The translations under genes were made by a program, and so were the position numbers. 47,838 nt of DNA, from contig NZ_GG730303.1 in NCBI RefSeq assembly GCF_000155975.1, positions 375,204 to 423,041 of the forward strand, in the 5' to 3' direction. Positions 19,320 through 27,921 of the stretch are shown piece after piece. The number at the start of each line of letters is the position of its first letter. Position 1 is the first letter of the stretch. The notes beneath the pieces were generated by a model. The model was not told where the DNA came from and made no database searches. It saw only the letters and a list, made by a program, of their open reading frames with translations. The stretch is from Citrobacter youngae ATCC 29220. GTDB lineage: Bacteria; Pseudomonadota; Gammaproteobacteria; Enterobacterales; Enterobacteriaceae.

Positions 19320-19919
19320 ATGCCTACGAATACAGAAATCTATGCATACTCCAGTGAGTTCTATTCGACTCCAGAAATAACTTCAAATTATGCACCCGCC
19401 GCGCTTTCAACCGTTAGTGTGTTTGGTTATATTTGCTTACTTTTTGTGGAGCACTGTTATGCCATTGGAGGGTTGGTTGCAAATATTGGTCAACAGTATG
19501 ATCAGCAAACTCAGGACGAACTGAATTGCCAAAAAATGTCCAATGAAGTTAATGAAGTTTTAGTTAACCTACAGAATCAGGCAAACGCGGAAGACAACCC
19601 CAATGTTACTGCAGCATTACCCGATGATGTTGTTGACTACATTAATGATAATGAAATAGTTATTACTGGCGTAACAGATGGAGGTGAAAACGGTTCATTT
19701 TCTCCAATTAGCACTGACGATAAATTTAATGAAGGGCAATTACAGGCGATAAAAGGTCAGTTTGACATTATGTCGACGGAGTATTCAGATTCTAATAGTA
19801 AGTATCAACTTCAATTACAGACAGCGTTACAAGCGCTGACCCAAAGCATTACTGCAATCTCCCAAACGATGTCAAAGTCTAACCAGGTTATATCTCAAAT
19901 TATATCTAACTTTAAATAG
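19320..19919 (+). CDS. sseB: SseB/EspA-like translocon filament protein
   Basis: The 199-aa product closely follows SseB/EspA in design. A hydrophobic N-terminal helix (VSVFGYICLLFVEHCYAIGG, about 32-51) is followed by a polar linker with LPDDVVDYINDNEIVITGV, which corresponds to VPEDVIKYMRDNGILIDGM in SseB. A C-terminal coiled coil then ends SQTMSKSNQVISQIISNF. These proteins are exported by the T3SS and polymerise into the surface filament that carries the translocation pore. The start is fixed by the ATG at 19320 with GGAA upstream. Confidence 0.88.
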   Translation: MPTNTEIYAYSSEFYSTPEITSNYAPAALSTVSVFGYICLLFVEHCYAIGGLVANIGQQYDQQTQDELNCQKMSNEVNEVLVNLQNQANAEDNPNVTAALPDDVVDYINDNEIVITGVTDGGENGSFSPISTDDKFNEGQLQAIKGQFDIMSTEYSDSNSKYQLQLQTALQALTQSITAISQTMSKSNQVISQIISNFK

Positions 19920-19934
19920 TACGTGGAGGTTTAT

Positions 19935-20720
19935 ATGACAATGAAAATTGTACCAATCAGCACGGACCACTCTCTGGTTCAATCAATGTTGAATATCAAG
20001 TTTGCCAACCGAATGAATTCGCTACTGTCAGTACAAAGCCAATGCATTCAGAATAAAGGTGAGATTGAAGGGCTTAAAAAACAGCAGCAGGATGCGCTGG
20101 ATAATCAGGCCGAAAACGAAAAAGAATATAAAAAAGAGAAGCGTCACCGTATACTCCACGCCATTGTGAGTATTTTTGCGCATGTTGTAAACCTGGTGAT
20201 GACGGTTCTCCGCCCGGTGAAACATCTCATGAAAACGGCCAGAAAAGCAATTACCAAAGCGCTTCATAAAAGCATTGGTAAATCAATGGGCGGCCTGTTA
20301 AAGCATGCTGGTCTGGCAAAACCGATGAAGCATATTACCGCTGGCGTTAAAAAAGGTGCGGGTGCAGCGATTGAAAAACCGGGTCTCGGTAAACGAGCTT
20401 TGAATCATCTCGCTAATGGTGGGGCAAAATCGTTTCTAAAGCGTACTGCACTTATTAATGGCATCAGTGGTGGGTTAAATGGCATTGGAGATGGTGTCTT
20501 TAAAATTCAAGATGCAAAAATTAAAAATGCCATTGCTAACATTGAAAATAATATTGATCTTATTTCTGCGAATTTTAAAGTTTCAGAAGAAATAAAATCA
20601 AAAGCTCAAGATAATATTAAGACCCAGGTAAATGAGAACATCCAAATCATGGAAAATGTGGCAAGCACAATTTCTAAATTTGGTAACTTGCAAATGCAGC
20701 TGCTTACCAAAGCTGCTTAA
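19935..20720 (+). CDS. sseC: SseC/EspD-like translocation pore protein, short form
   Basis: The 261-aa product sits in the sseC position. An N-terminal coiled coil (SQCIQNKGEIEGLKKQQQDA) is followed by a hydrophobic helix (ILHAIVSIFAHVVNLVMTVL, about 72-91). The C-terminal half resembles EspD/SseC ends: NGISGGLNGIGDGVFKIQDA, then a coiled coil through ENVASTISKFGNLQ. Such proteins insert in the host membrane to form the pore. SseC and EspD are about 380-480 aa, so this one is markedly short and shows only one strong hydrophobic stretch. GGAGGT lies 4-5 bases before the ATG at 19935. No SscA-type chaperone gene precedes it, unlike SPI-2. Confidence 0.72.
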   Translation: MTMKIVPISTDHSLVQSMLNIKFANRMNSLLSVQSQCIQNKGEIEGLKKQQQDALDNQAENEKEYKKEKRHRILHAIVSIFAHVVNLVMTVLRPVKHLMKTARKAITKALHKSIGKSMGGLLKHAGLAKPMKHITAGVKKGAGAAIEKPGLGKRALNHLANGGAKSFLKRTALINGISGGLNGIGDGVFKIQDAKIKNAIANIENNIDLISANFKVSEEIKSKAQDNIKTQVNENIQIMENVASTISKFGNLQMQLLTKAA

Positions 20721-20743
20721 TACATACACTGAAGGATATAAAT

Positions 20744-21475
20744 ATGACTGATATGGTAACGACCAATAGCAGCCAGACAAGCGGTATCGTAACGCAAGGT
20801 ACGAGCGCAACATCTGGTTCATTGTCAAGCACGCCGCTGAATACCAGGATGGCGATGAGGGCGGCTTTTGCTGAGCTGGCTGAAACAGCATGTGAGTTAC
20901 GTAATAGCAACCTGGAGGCTGCAAATACTCAAACTGTAAACAGCTGGGATCAGCAAGTCTCCTCTTTTAATAAGCAACGTGAGTCTGCCAGCAAGATGAT
21001 GAAATCATCTCTGTTGGCTGGGGCCGGCGAAGTCGTAGGCGGGGCGATCTCTACCGCTTTATCCATTGGTGGCCCTCAGATTGCCAAAGGGGTGAGTAAA
21101 ACAGAACGCAATGCACGCCGGGCTGTGCAGGAAGAGGCAAAAAATTTAAGCGGAGAAAGCCTGAACTCTTTCATGAAGCTAAATGAGAAGAAGCTGACGC
21201 CGCACCGTAATTTTGAAATTCTGGGACAGTGTAGCCCTGCGATTGGTCAGTTGGTAAGTCAGCCGTTCTCTATTGCGGGTTCGGTTATTGGCTCGGGCGC
21301 TAAGAAATTGGATTCAGTAGCTGAATTTGACAAGTTCATCAGCAACAATGCGCAGAAAGATGCAAAACAGTATGAAGAGGCCGGTAAATCGATTTCAAAT
21401 CGCATAGCAAGTGCAGCGAAAATGGCCGAATCGTTTAATGAAGGCATCACGCGAGCGCTCAGCGCTGCTGCGTAA
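20744..21475 (+). CDS. sseD: SseD/EspB-like translocation pore protein
   Basis: The 243-aa product has a Ser/Thr-rich N-terminus typical of secreted substrates and a helical segment. One hydrophobic glycine/alanine-rich stretch follows (LLAGAGEVVGGAISTALSIG, about 87-106), then a second amphipathic one (SQPFSIAGSVIGSGAK) and a C-terminal helix (ASAAKMAESFNEGITRALSA). This matches the second, single-membrane-segment translocator of SPI-2/LEE systems and follows the sseC-like gene by 23 bases. GAAGGA precedes the ATG. SseD in Salmonella is about 195 aa, so this copy is longer. Confidence 0.8.
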   Translation: MTDMVTTNSSQTSGIVTQGTSATSGSLSSTPLNTRMAMRAAFAELAETACELRNSNLEAANTQTVNSWDQQVSSFNKQRESASKMMKSSLLAGAGEVVGGAISTALSIGGPQIAKGVSKTERNARRAVQEEAKNLSGESLNSFMKLNEKKLTPHRNFEILGQCSPAIGQLVSQPFSIAGSVIGSGAKKLDSVAEFDKFISNNAQKDAKQYEEAGKSISNRIASAAKMAESFNEGITRALSAAA

Positions 21476-21481
21476 TGTTTT

Positions 21482-21510
21482 GCGGTCTACCTTCGGGTAG
21501 GCCGCTTTTA
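21482..21510 (+). terminator. Strong intrinsic terminator between translocon and needle genes
   Basis: GCGGTCTACC and GGTAGGCCGC form a 10-bp stem (one G-T pair) closed by a TTCG tetraloop and followed at once by TTTTA. It begins just 6 bases after the sseD-like stop codon and lies within the otherwise continuous T3SS operon. It should lower transcription of ssaG onward relative to the translocon genes, or mark the boundary of two transcripts. Confidence 0.88.
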
Positions 21511-21531
21511 TCAATGAGGGAAAGTAATTTT

Positions 21532-21747
21532 ATGGGTATTGAAAGTGTCAACTCAGAGCTTGCAGTGAATGCCAGTAGCAGTTGGGCAAATGTTCAGAAT
21601 AATATGTCAGCTGCCGCGCTGAATAATCCACTGGATATGTTGCGTATCCAGGAGTGGGCTCAGCAATATTCCACGGCAGTGCAGCTAGATAGCTCTATTA
21701 TTAAGATGTTTAAAGATTTATTGTCTGGGATAACGTCGAAAATCTGA
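21532..21747 (+). CDS. ssaG: T3SS needle subunit SctF
   Basis: The ATG at 21532 gives a 71-aa product, the exact length of SsaG, and GAGGGA lies about 10 bases before it. The upstream part of the open frame is the terminator. The C-terminal pattern NNPLDMLRIQEWAQQYSTAV followed by SSIIKMFKDLLSGITSKI corresponds to SsaG NPESMIKAQFALQQYSTF and SSLIKMIKDMLSGIIAKI. The protein forms the extracellular needle and is a helical hairpin with a conserved NP turn. Its stop overlaps the next start by one base. Confidence 0.93.
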   Translation: MGIESVNSELAVNASSSWANVQNNMSAAALNNPLDMLRIQEWAQQYSTAVQLDSSIIKMFKDLLSGITSKI

Positions 21748-22010
21748 TGGAACTAACCAGTGAGTTAAAAAAATTGATGATCGATTGTCTGTTCATTGCG
21801 GCACAAAATAAGATGTTATACGAGGTGGATGCAATTATATCAGCATTGCCCTTGGTCATTGTTGATGAGAACGATCGTATTTTATGTGAATCACTTTGTC
21901 ATATTGTTTCTGGGGGTAAATCTCAGGAGTTACAATCAATTTCAGTGCTCTCGCCAGAACTTTGCGAGAGGTTGCGGTTTTTTTCTAATATGCTAGAAAA
22001 GGATATTTAA
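21747..22010 (+). CDS. ssaH: SsaH-like needle co-chaperone
   Basis: An 87-aa helical protein directly after the needle gene, as ssaH in SPI-2 and the PscG/EscG-type needle chaperones elsewhere. It has a helical-repeat look (LIAAQNKMLYEVDAIISALP, then DRILCESLCHIVSGG) but few conserved residues. Function as one of the chaperones that keep the needle subunit monomeric in the cytosol is inferred from position and size. Confidence 0.7.
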   Translation: MELTSELKKLMIDCLFIAAQNKMLYEVDAIISALPLVIVDENDRILCESLCHIVSGGKSQELQSISVLSPELCERLRFFSNMLEKDI

Positions 22011-22379
22011 ATGGATTTATCAGCGATATCGGGTTCCGCATTAAAATCCTTACCTGCTTCTGATGCTCAGGCACAAATTAGCGTGCCTGATATTCATGAA
22101 ATAGAAGCATTTAAAAATATGATGGCGGGTGCGCAACCTGTGCCTGAAGCTGGAATAGTCAATGCAGTACAACTCCAGCAAGCAATGTTTAATGACACCA
22201 TACAAAAGATAAATCCCATAATGGCAGCAGATACGGTTTCTGGGACAAAAGGTGATGAAGTGTCGAACTTGCTGAACACCCAATATGGATTGTTTAATTT
22301 GTCCTTTTCACTTGATCTTACGGCTAAAATTGCTGGGCAGTTTTCTCAAGCCGTTAATAAATTGACTTCAATGCAATGA
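22011..22379 (+). CDS. ssaI: T3SS inner rod protein SctI
   Basis: The 122-aa product is small, polar at its N-terminus and ends with a helix (LFNLSFSLDLTAKIAGQFSQ, then AVNKLTSMQ) similar to SctI proteins, which build the rod or socket under the needle. It lies between needle and SctJ genes as in SPI-2. It is longer than SsaI (about 82 aa). It overlaps sctJ by 4 bases (ATGA). Confidence 0.8.
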   Translation: MDLSAISGSALKSLPASDAQAQISVPDIHEIEAFKNMMAGAQPVPEAGIVNAVQLQQAMFNDTIQKINPIMAADTVSGTKGDEVSNLLNTQYGLFNLSFSLDLTAKIAGQFSQAVNKLTSMQ

Positions 22380-23119
22380 TTCGTCTCTTTAAGTTTATAG
22401 CGATTTTTTCAGTGGTACTTTCGCTCTGCGGATGCAACGCAGAGCTTTATGATAATCTATCACAGGAGGAGGCTAATCAGATGGCTGTGCTGTTACTGGC
22501 TCGCCATATTGATGTCGATAAAAAAGTCAATAAAGATGGATTGTTTTCATTGTCAATTGATAAAGCAGACTTTGCATCAGCTGTAGAGATACTGCGTTTA
22601 CACGGCTATCCGCAGAAGAAATATCGCAGTGTTGAAGATGTGTTTCCCAGCGATCAGCTTGTAACATCTCCCGGCCAGGAACTGAGTAAGATTATTTACC
22701 TGAAAGAGCAAGGTCTGGAAAGAATGCTTGCGGATATGGACGGTGTGATCTCTACACGCGTAGTTATTGCTCAGCCGTTAAATACCGATGATGACGCAGA
22801 TAAGGCAATGACGTCAGTCGCCGTTTTTATCAAATACGCACCTGAGAACAACCTACAAAACTCTCTGACGCAAATTAAAGGCTTAGTGCATGATAGCATA
22901 CCGGATTTAAGCTACGACAAAATAAGCATAGTCTTGCAGCCGATTAATTATATTAAAACCACTGATGTTTCTGCCTCCAGGGACATTTTAGGAAATTGGT
23001 GGCGAATTTATGGATTCTGGGTGGTTACCTGTATGGTTGGTTGCGCATGGTTCATTTTCTTGTGTCTGATAATTTATGGGAAAATTAAACAGCGACGCAT
23101 TGTAGATCTTGAGGAATAA
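22376..23119 (+). CDS. ssaJ: T3SS inner-membrane ring lipoprotein SctJ
   Basis: The 247-aa protein has a lipoprotein signal with lipobox LCGC (lipidated Cys about residue 20). The YscJ/FliF domain follows (ELYDNLSQEEANQMAVLLLA; GLERMLADMDGVISTRVVIA), with a C-terminal transmembrane helix at about 208-233 (WWRIYGFWVVTCMVGCAWFI). Length equals SsaJ. It forms the inner ring of the basal body. Start by overlap ATGA with the rod gene. Confidence 0.95.
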   Translation: MIRLFKFIAIFSVVLSLCGCNAELYDNLSQEEANQMAVLLLARHIDVDKKVNKDGLFSLSIDKADFASAVEILRLHGYPQKKYRSVEDVFPSDQLVTSPGQELSKIIYLKEQGLERMLADMDGVISTRVVIAQPLNTDDDADKAMTSVAVFIKYAPENNLQNSLTQIKGLVHDSIPDLSYDKISIVLQPINYIKTTDVSASRDILGNWWRIYGFWVVTCMVGCAWFIFLCLIIYGKIKQRRIVDLEE

Positions 23120-23122
23120 CTC

Positions 23123-23725
23123 ATGTCTATGACCTATGACAGCGAACATGTTGAGTTGCATCGATTATTTATTCGACCAGGAAAGTATCTGCATACTCAA
23201 TACTGGGAGGAGAGCAAACTTGCGGCGTGGTGCAACGATTATCAGAATTTCTCTGCTCTGCAGCCAGAAATAGACAGGCAGCTACGCGCATGGCTTGGTT
23301 GGAAATGGCCTGATGAAGTAATAGTACTCAGCCACAGGCAACGGCACTGGATCCGCTGGATGGGGAGATTACCTGTCTTGCTAACGGCGCTGGGGCTCAT
23401 TCATTTGAGATGTCCTGACTATTTATTTCTGGGCGAATATCGACAACATTTCATTGCGTTGTTTGGGAATCGGGTTCTGAATCAGATAGTCGCCCTCTGG
23501 AAAGGAGGAGACGAAGATCCAGAAGTCGTCCCTGATGATTTACCGGAATATGCCTTTATTATTGGCTTGCAGCTTTTTTCACAGCTCGTCTGCGGGGATT
23601 GGGTAGGGCAAATGATTGTTACCACTTTACCCCTTATCGAGAGCCATCTGGTACCTGAACCTGTTGGTTACTTTAGCCACGAAGGTATTGATTGTGAATT
23701 AATGCGTTTAGGGCGGTTTTTATAG
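23123..23725 (+). CDS. sctK: SctK-like sorting platform protein
   Basis: The 200-aa product lies between sctJ and sctL genes, the position of the unnamed SPI-2 gene now classed as SctK. It is rich in Trp and Leu (LAAWCNDYQ, LRAWLGWKWPDE, HWIRWMGRLPVLLTALGLIH) as SctK proteins often are, and has no signal peptide. SctK links the sorting platform pods to the inner ring. Assigned mainly by synteny. Confidence 0.75.
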   Translation: MSMTYDSEHVELHRLFIRPGKYLHTQYWEESKLAAWCNDYQNFSALQPEIDRQLRAWLGWKWPDEVIVLSHRQRHWIRWMGRLPVLLTALGLIHLRCPDYLFLGEYRQHFIALFGNRVLNQIVALWKGGDEDPEVVPDDLPEYAFIIGLQLFSQLVCGDWVGQMIVTTLPLIESHLVPEPVGYFSHEGIDCELMRLGRFL

Positions 23726-23727
23726 CA

Positions 23728-24423
23728 ATGAATAAAAATAATATGTTATTTGGTCTACCGATCGAAAGACTGGTGTATGCGCCGGAACCGACAGCAGTAG
23801 TGCTCTCTCCAGACAAATTAGCTCAGTTATTGGGCGTGGATACCGACATTGGTATGGCAAGACAAGCGGCAGCACGCAATATCCGTTCGGCACGCCAGCG
23901 TCATCGTCGTTTAGTTATCGCTAGAGAACGGCGCTTTGCGGTCCAACAGGAGGAACAACGGGAACGACTTGAAAACGAACATACACTGCAATACCGCCAA
24001 CTGGTAAGTAGCGCTATTCAATGGATGATTGAGGAGCAGAAGCTAGAGCAGCACCTGTATGAAGCGGCGATGAACAAAGCCAGGGAATGGGCGATGGAGA
24101 TACTTAAAATATGGGGAGAAGAGGCGAATCTTGACGAGGGGATTTTCAGGCGAGTGAAGGCAATGCACTCGCGTCTTAGCAAGGAGTCCGATCTTACGTT
24201 GACAGTCCCTCCAGGAGAGATGGCCGAAATGCTCCTTTCTCAGGAACAGAGCGCGCATGCTGAATATCGTATTGCCATCGACGATCTTATGTCTCCCGGT
24301 CAAGCGAAACTGGGAAATACTCTGGTCCAGGTATCTATTGATATGCATCAGGAATTGGATGACGTATTGATGCAATTACGTAGCCTGCCTGTTTATACCG
24401 CTGTGTGCGAAGAACATGAATAA
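23728..24423 (+). CDS. ssaK: T3SS ATPase stator SctL
   Basis: The 231-aa protein has an N-terminal region, a long charged helix (ERRFAVQQEEQRERLENEHT through about residue 110) and a C-terminal domain ending VQVSIDMHQELDDVLMQL. This is the HrpE/YscL/FliH layout, related to the stalk of V/F-type ATPases. It binds the SctN ATPase and SctQ. It overlaps the next gene by 8 bases, which suggests translational coupling. Confidence 0.85.
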   Translation: MNKNNMLFGLPIERLVYAPEPTAVVLSPDKLAQLLGVDTDIGMARQAAARNIRSARQRHRRLVIARERRFAVQQEEQRERLENEHTLQYRQLVSSAIQWMIEEQKLEQHLYEAAMNKAREWAMEILKIWGEEANLDEGIFRRVKAMHSRLSKESDLTLTVPPGEMAEMLLSQEQSAHAEYRIAIDDLMSPGQAKLGNTLVQVSIDMHQELDDVLMQLRSLPVYTAVCEEHE

Positions 24424-25471
24424 TGTAAAGCCCGTACAGACAACATCCTTGTGGCATGGGCAAACACGGGATGAGTTAGAAAGAAAGATTGAAGTACGAC
24501 AGGAGTCTCGTCGTTCCTCTGTAGGTAATGAAGCTGCGGTTGCGGTCAGTGAAATGCAAGAAGTTGCTATGCAGGACACTATGGAAGATATGAGCCTGGT
24601 GCTGGGGAATCGGCTCAAAGGTAAATCGCGGCAACCTTTCGGAGGTGATGATGAGAAAATTCAACGTGACGAGATGCTCTCGTCTCTGGCTGAACAGGTT
24701 GCCGGAGAAAAGCTCGACAGCATGTTGGCTGGACTACAACATTCTGGGATGCAGGACGACTTACTGAATTTATACCGTCAGGGTGAGATGAACTTCAGTG
24801 ATGCGGCATTACTTTTGGCTGCTGGAGCCAGCGCTTTACCTTTAGGAAGCAAGCGGCGCAAACAACTTTCATCGCAATTGGATGAGCTGCTTGCAGAGCA
24901 GGAAGACTGGGCGCTTTTAATGTTTGCCGACCTGGAGCTTGGTTCAGTGAATCAAAATGCCCTCCAGGCAATGCAACAAATTGTCCGGCGGCATCACAAA
25001 CCCGATCAAGAAGAAAATCCAGAGGGGTTATGGCAATGGTTCAATAAAATTAAAGACTGGACGGATCGCTCTCGCCGAATCCGTGTATTACTTCGTACTT
25101 TTGCATTCGAACTCTCATCAGCGCAAACAAATGAAGTGACTGCCCGCCTGGTCACTACCCTGTTGGATTTAAAAAAATTACTTGTTTTTCTTGGACTGGA
25201 AGATACGGCACGCCGACTAGCCAATGTTGCGTTGATTCCTCAAGATGAAGCCTTAAGCGAAGTTCTGCTATTGATTGAGCAGCGCTGGATGTATACCGAG
25301 TGGTTGGGTAATAGGCTACAACAGCTAAAGATCCAGGAAGGTAAACAGGTGCTGTACTTAATCCGTCTTAATGAGATTGTGAAATTTTTGCCCGACATCT
25401 GCTTTCTGGATGTACAGCAGAGAAAACAGATATCTGAGACAATCGAGGAATATATTTATCAATTGAGTTAA
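24416..25471 (+). CDS. ssaL: SsaL/SepL gatekeeper (SctW)
   Basis: The 351-aa product belongs to the YopN/SepL/InvE group by position and by its all-helical pattern, including LADLELGSVNQNALQAMQQI and FLGLEDTARRLANVALIPQD. In SPI-2 SsaL acts with SsaM and SsaB to favour translocators over effectors until host contact. All three genes are present here, which supports the reading. It lies in frame after sctL with an 8-base overlap. Confidence 0.8.
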   Translation: MNNVKPVQTTSLWHGQTRDELERKIEVRQESRRSSVGNEAAVAVSEMQEVAMQDTMEDMSLVLGNRLKGKSRQPFGGDDEKIQRDEMLSSLAEQVAGEKLDSMLAGLQHSGMQDDLLNLYRQGEMNFSDAALLLAAGASALPLGSKRRKQLSSQLDELLAEQEDWALLMFADLELGSVNQNALQAMQQIVRRHHKPDQEENPEGLWQWFNKIKDWTDRSRRIRVLLRTFAFELSSAQTNEVTARLVTTLLDLKKLLVFLGLEDTARRLANVALIPQDEALSEVLLLIEQRWMYTEWLGNRLQQLKIQEGKQVLYLIRLNEIVKFLPDICFLDVQQRKQISETIEEYIYQLS

Positions 25472-25513
25472 GTTATTAACGCATCATACTATTCTCCCAA
25501 CTATGTGGGCATT

Positions 25514-25879
25514 ATGGATTTATTAATAACAAACAAACTTGAACTGTTGCTCACGTTCTGTGGTGTCGGTGGGCAATATGTTGAACGGAATAATAGCTTT
25601 GTCACTGGGCCTTTTAACTGTCAGATTGAAGTCATAGAAATAGATTCTGAAAATATACTGAAATTGGTTCTCAATATTCCATGTTATTATGATGACATCC
25701 TGCTTAGGGTGGCTCAAAGTGTACGGCCGGAGTCTATTTTTGGAGTTGTGGGCAACATTTTTTTGGTGAATAATCGCCTGACGCTGAGCTGTTTACTACC
25801 GACTGAATTAGTGGTCGAAGATTGGTATCGGATTTTCGAATATCAGAAGAGCTATCTGTTATCTTTTTTGAGTAAATAA
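25514..25879 (+). CDS. ssaM: SsaM-like switch protein
   Basis: With the ATG at 25514, preferred over GTG at 25505, the product is 121 aa, the size of SsaM. The start MDLLITNKLELLLTFCGV resembles MDWDLITERNIQLFIQLAG. The C-terminal third (NIFLVNNRLTLSCLLPTEL) also fits the SsaM pattern (RLFLLRDGLAMSCSPPLSS). It is a cytosolic partner of the SsaL gatekeeper. Its stop overlaps the first base of ssaV. Confidence 0.75.
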   Translation: MDLLITNKLELLLTFCGVGGQYVERNNSFVTGPFNCQIEVIEIDSENILKLVLNIPCYYDDILLRVAQSVRPESIFGVVGNIFLVNNRLTLSCLLPTELVVEDWYRIFEYQKSYLLSFLSK

Positions 25880-27921
25880 TGAAAAGTATCACGTTATCCG
25901 GGTTGGAGAAAATAGGTAAATATCAAGGGGCAATCCTCGCCATTATACTTGTCCTGGCCGTGTTTATGATGATTCTGCCGCTGCCTACGGCAATTGTAGA
26001 TATTCTTATCGCCTTTAACTTAATGTTCTCACTAGTGTTATTAATGGTCGTTGTTTATCTGAATAGCGCGGTAGAGTTCTCCGTATTTCCTTCATTATTA
26101 CTTATTACTACTCTTTATCGACTCTCTTTGACCGTCAGTACTTCACGTCTGATCCTGTTACAACATGATGCTGGTGATATCGTTTATGCGTTTGGCAAAT
26201 TTGTTGTTGGCGGAAATTTAACAGTTGGGCTGATCATTTTTTCAATCATTACAATCGTTCAATTTATCGTTATTACCAAAGGTTCTGAGCGAGTTGCCGA
26301 GGTTAGCGCCCGCTTTTCACTGGATGGAATGCCGGGTAAACAGATGAGTATTGATGGTGATCTACGTGCGGGTTCCATTACTACCGAACAGGCTGCTATG
26401 CGCCGGGAAATGGTGCAGCATGAAAGTAAGCTTTATGGCTCAATGGATGGGGCGATGAAATTTGTTAAAGGAGATGCGATCGCTAGTATCATCGTTATCC
26501 TGGTTAACATCTTTGGCGGTATGGCAATAGGAATAATGCATGAGGGCATGAGTGCATCAGAAGCGCTAAGTACCTATTCTATTCTTTCCGTTGGCGATGG
26601 GTTGGTTGCACAAATTCCTGCGCTGCTGATTTCAATTACTGCAGGGGTGTTGGTAACACGTGTTCCTGGAGTATCAGGGAAAACTAATCTGGCATCAGAG
26701 CTATTTAATCAGCTTGGCAATAGAAGTATGCCGCTAATTATTTCAAGTGGTGTCCTGATTATTTTCTCCTTAATTCCTGGTTTTCCTGCAACGGTATTTT
26801 TACCGATGGCGTTGGTTATTGGAATAATTGCTTATTTGCTATATCGTCGGGGAGATAATAACAGCGAAGATTATGGCGCATGTAAAAATAGCAAGGATGA
26901 TATTAGTTTGTCTCCGGGTGTTGAACCGCTGCTGGTGAAAATTACCCAGGATATTGATGAGAGTGCACTGGTTACTGCACTGGAATCGTTGCGCTGGAGT
27001 TTTTTCGAGCGATTTGGTATTGCACTAGGCACGATTAAAATAGAGAAGCTTAGTGATAATGATGCTAGCGATATATCATCTATAATATTTTGTATTTACC
27101 ATGAACAGGTTGCAAAATTGGAATTAAATTCAGCATGTTTGTATCTCCTCAAGCCTGGGCTTGTGGTTGAAGATGCTCCCAGTGGTCTGACTAAAAAAAG
27201 TTTATTACCTGGGTTTGATTTAATATGGCTTGACGAGGCAGCGAAAAATAGAGTTCTTGAACAAGGTTTCTCTGTATATGAAATTCCGCGTGCAATAGCA
27301 TGTTGCATGGAGCATATACTGGAAAGACATGCCAAAGAATTTATTGGAGTGCAGGAAACACGCTATCTGATGGACTCTATGGAAATCAATTACGCTGAGT
27401 TAGTAAAAGAGTTACAACGGCAAGTTCAGTTGAATCGGGTTACCGATGTGCTACAGCGGCTGGTTGAAGAAGGGATTTCAATACGTGATCTACGGACTAT
27501 ATTCGAGACACTGATCATATGGGCTGCAAAAGAAAAGGATCTGGTCACACTGACGGAGTATGTGCGCGTTGCACTGAAGCGGCAGATTGTTAATCGTCAT
27601 CTTCATGGGGGACCAAGCAAAATGTGGATCATTGGTACCAATATTGAAGGTCTTATCCGTGAGTCAATCCGCCAGACCGTTGCGGGCGCTTATTCAGCAA
27701 TGGAGCCTGAAGTTAATCAGAAAATTCTTGCGCAAATAGGCCTGGAATTAGGACGACATACGCAAGGTGTGTTGCTAACTGCTATTGATGTTCGACGTTA
27801 TTTAAGGAAAATAATTGAAGTTGAGCATTATGCATTTTCGGTGCTTTCGTTTATGGAAGTCAGCAATATGGAATCCTTTGATGTCATGGGAGGGATTGAC
27901 CTTATTGGAGATGCAAATTGA
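25879..27921 (+). CDS. ssaV: T3SS export gate protein SctV
   Basis: The 680-aa protein has about eight N-terminal transmembrane helices (residues 15-325). The FHIPEP family signature is clear in the cytoplasmic loop (SARFSLDGMPGKQMSIDGDL). A large C-terminal cytosolic domain forms the nonameric ring that selects cargo. Length matches SsaV (681 aa). Start ATG at 25879 overlaps ssaM; the stop TGA overlaps the ssaN ATG. Confidence 0.97.
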   Translation: MKSITLSGLEKIGKYQGAILAIILVLAVFMMILPLPTAIVDILIAFNLMFSLVLLMVVVYLNSAVEFSVFPSLLLITTLYRLSLTVSTSRLILLQHDAGDIVYAFGKFVVGGNLTVGLIIFSIITIVQFIVITKGSERVAEVSARFSLDGMPGKQMSIDGDLRAGSITTEQAAMRREMVQHESKLYGSMDGAMKFVKGDAIASIIVILVNIFGGMAIGIMHEGMSASEALSTYSILSVGDGLVAQIPALLISITAGVLVTRVPGVSGKTNLASELFNQLGNRSMPLIISSGVLIIFSLIPGFPATVFLPMALVIGIIAYLLYRRGDNNSEDYGACKNSKDDISLSPGVEPLLVKITQDIDESALVTALESLRWSFFERFGIALGTIKIEKLSDNDASDISSIIFCIYHEQVAKLELNSACLYLLKPGLVVEDAPSGLTKKSLLPGFDLIWLDEAAKNRVLEQGFSVYEIPRAIACCMEHILERHAKEFIGVQETRYLMDSMEINYAELVKELQRQVQLNRVTDVLQRLVEEGISIRDLRTIFETLIIWAAKEKDLVTLTEYVRVALKRQIVNRHLHGGPSKMWIIGTNIEGLIRESIRQTVAGAYSAMEPEVNQKILAQIGLELGRHTQGVLLTAIDVRRYLRKIIEVEHYAFSVLSFMEVSNMESFDVMGGIDLIGDAN

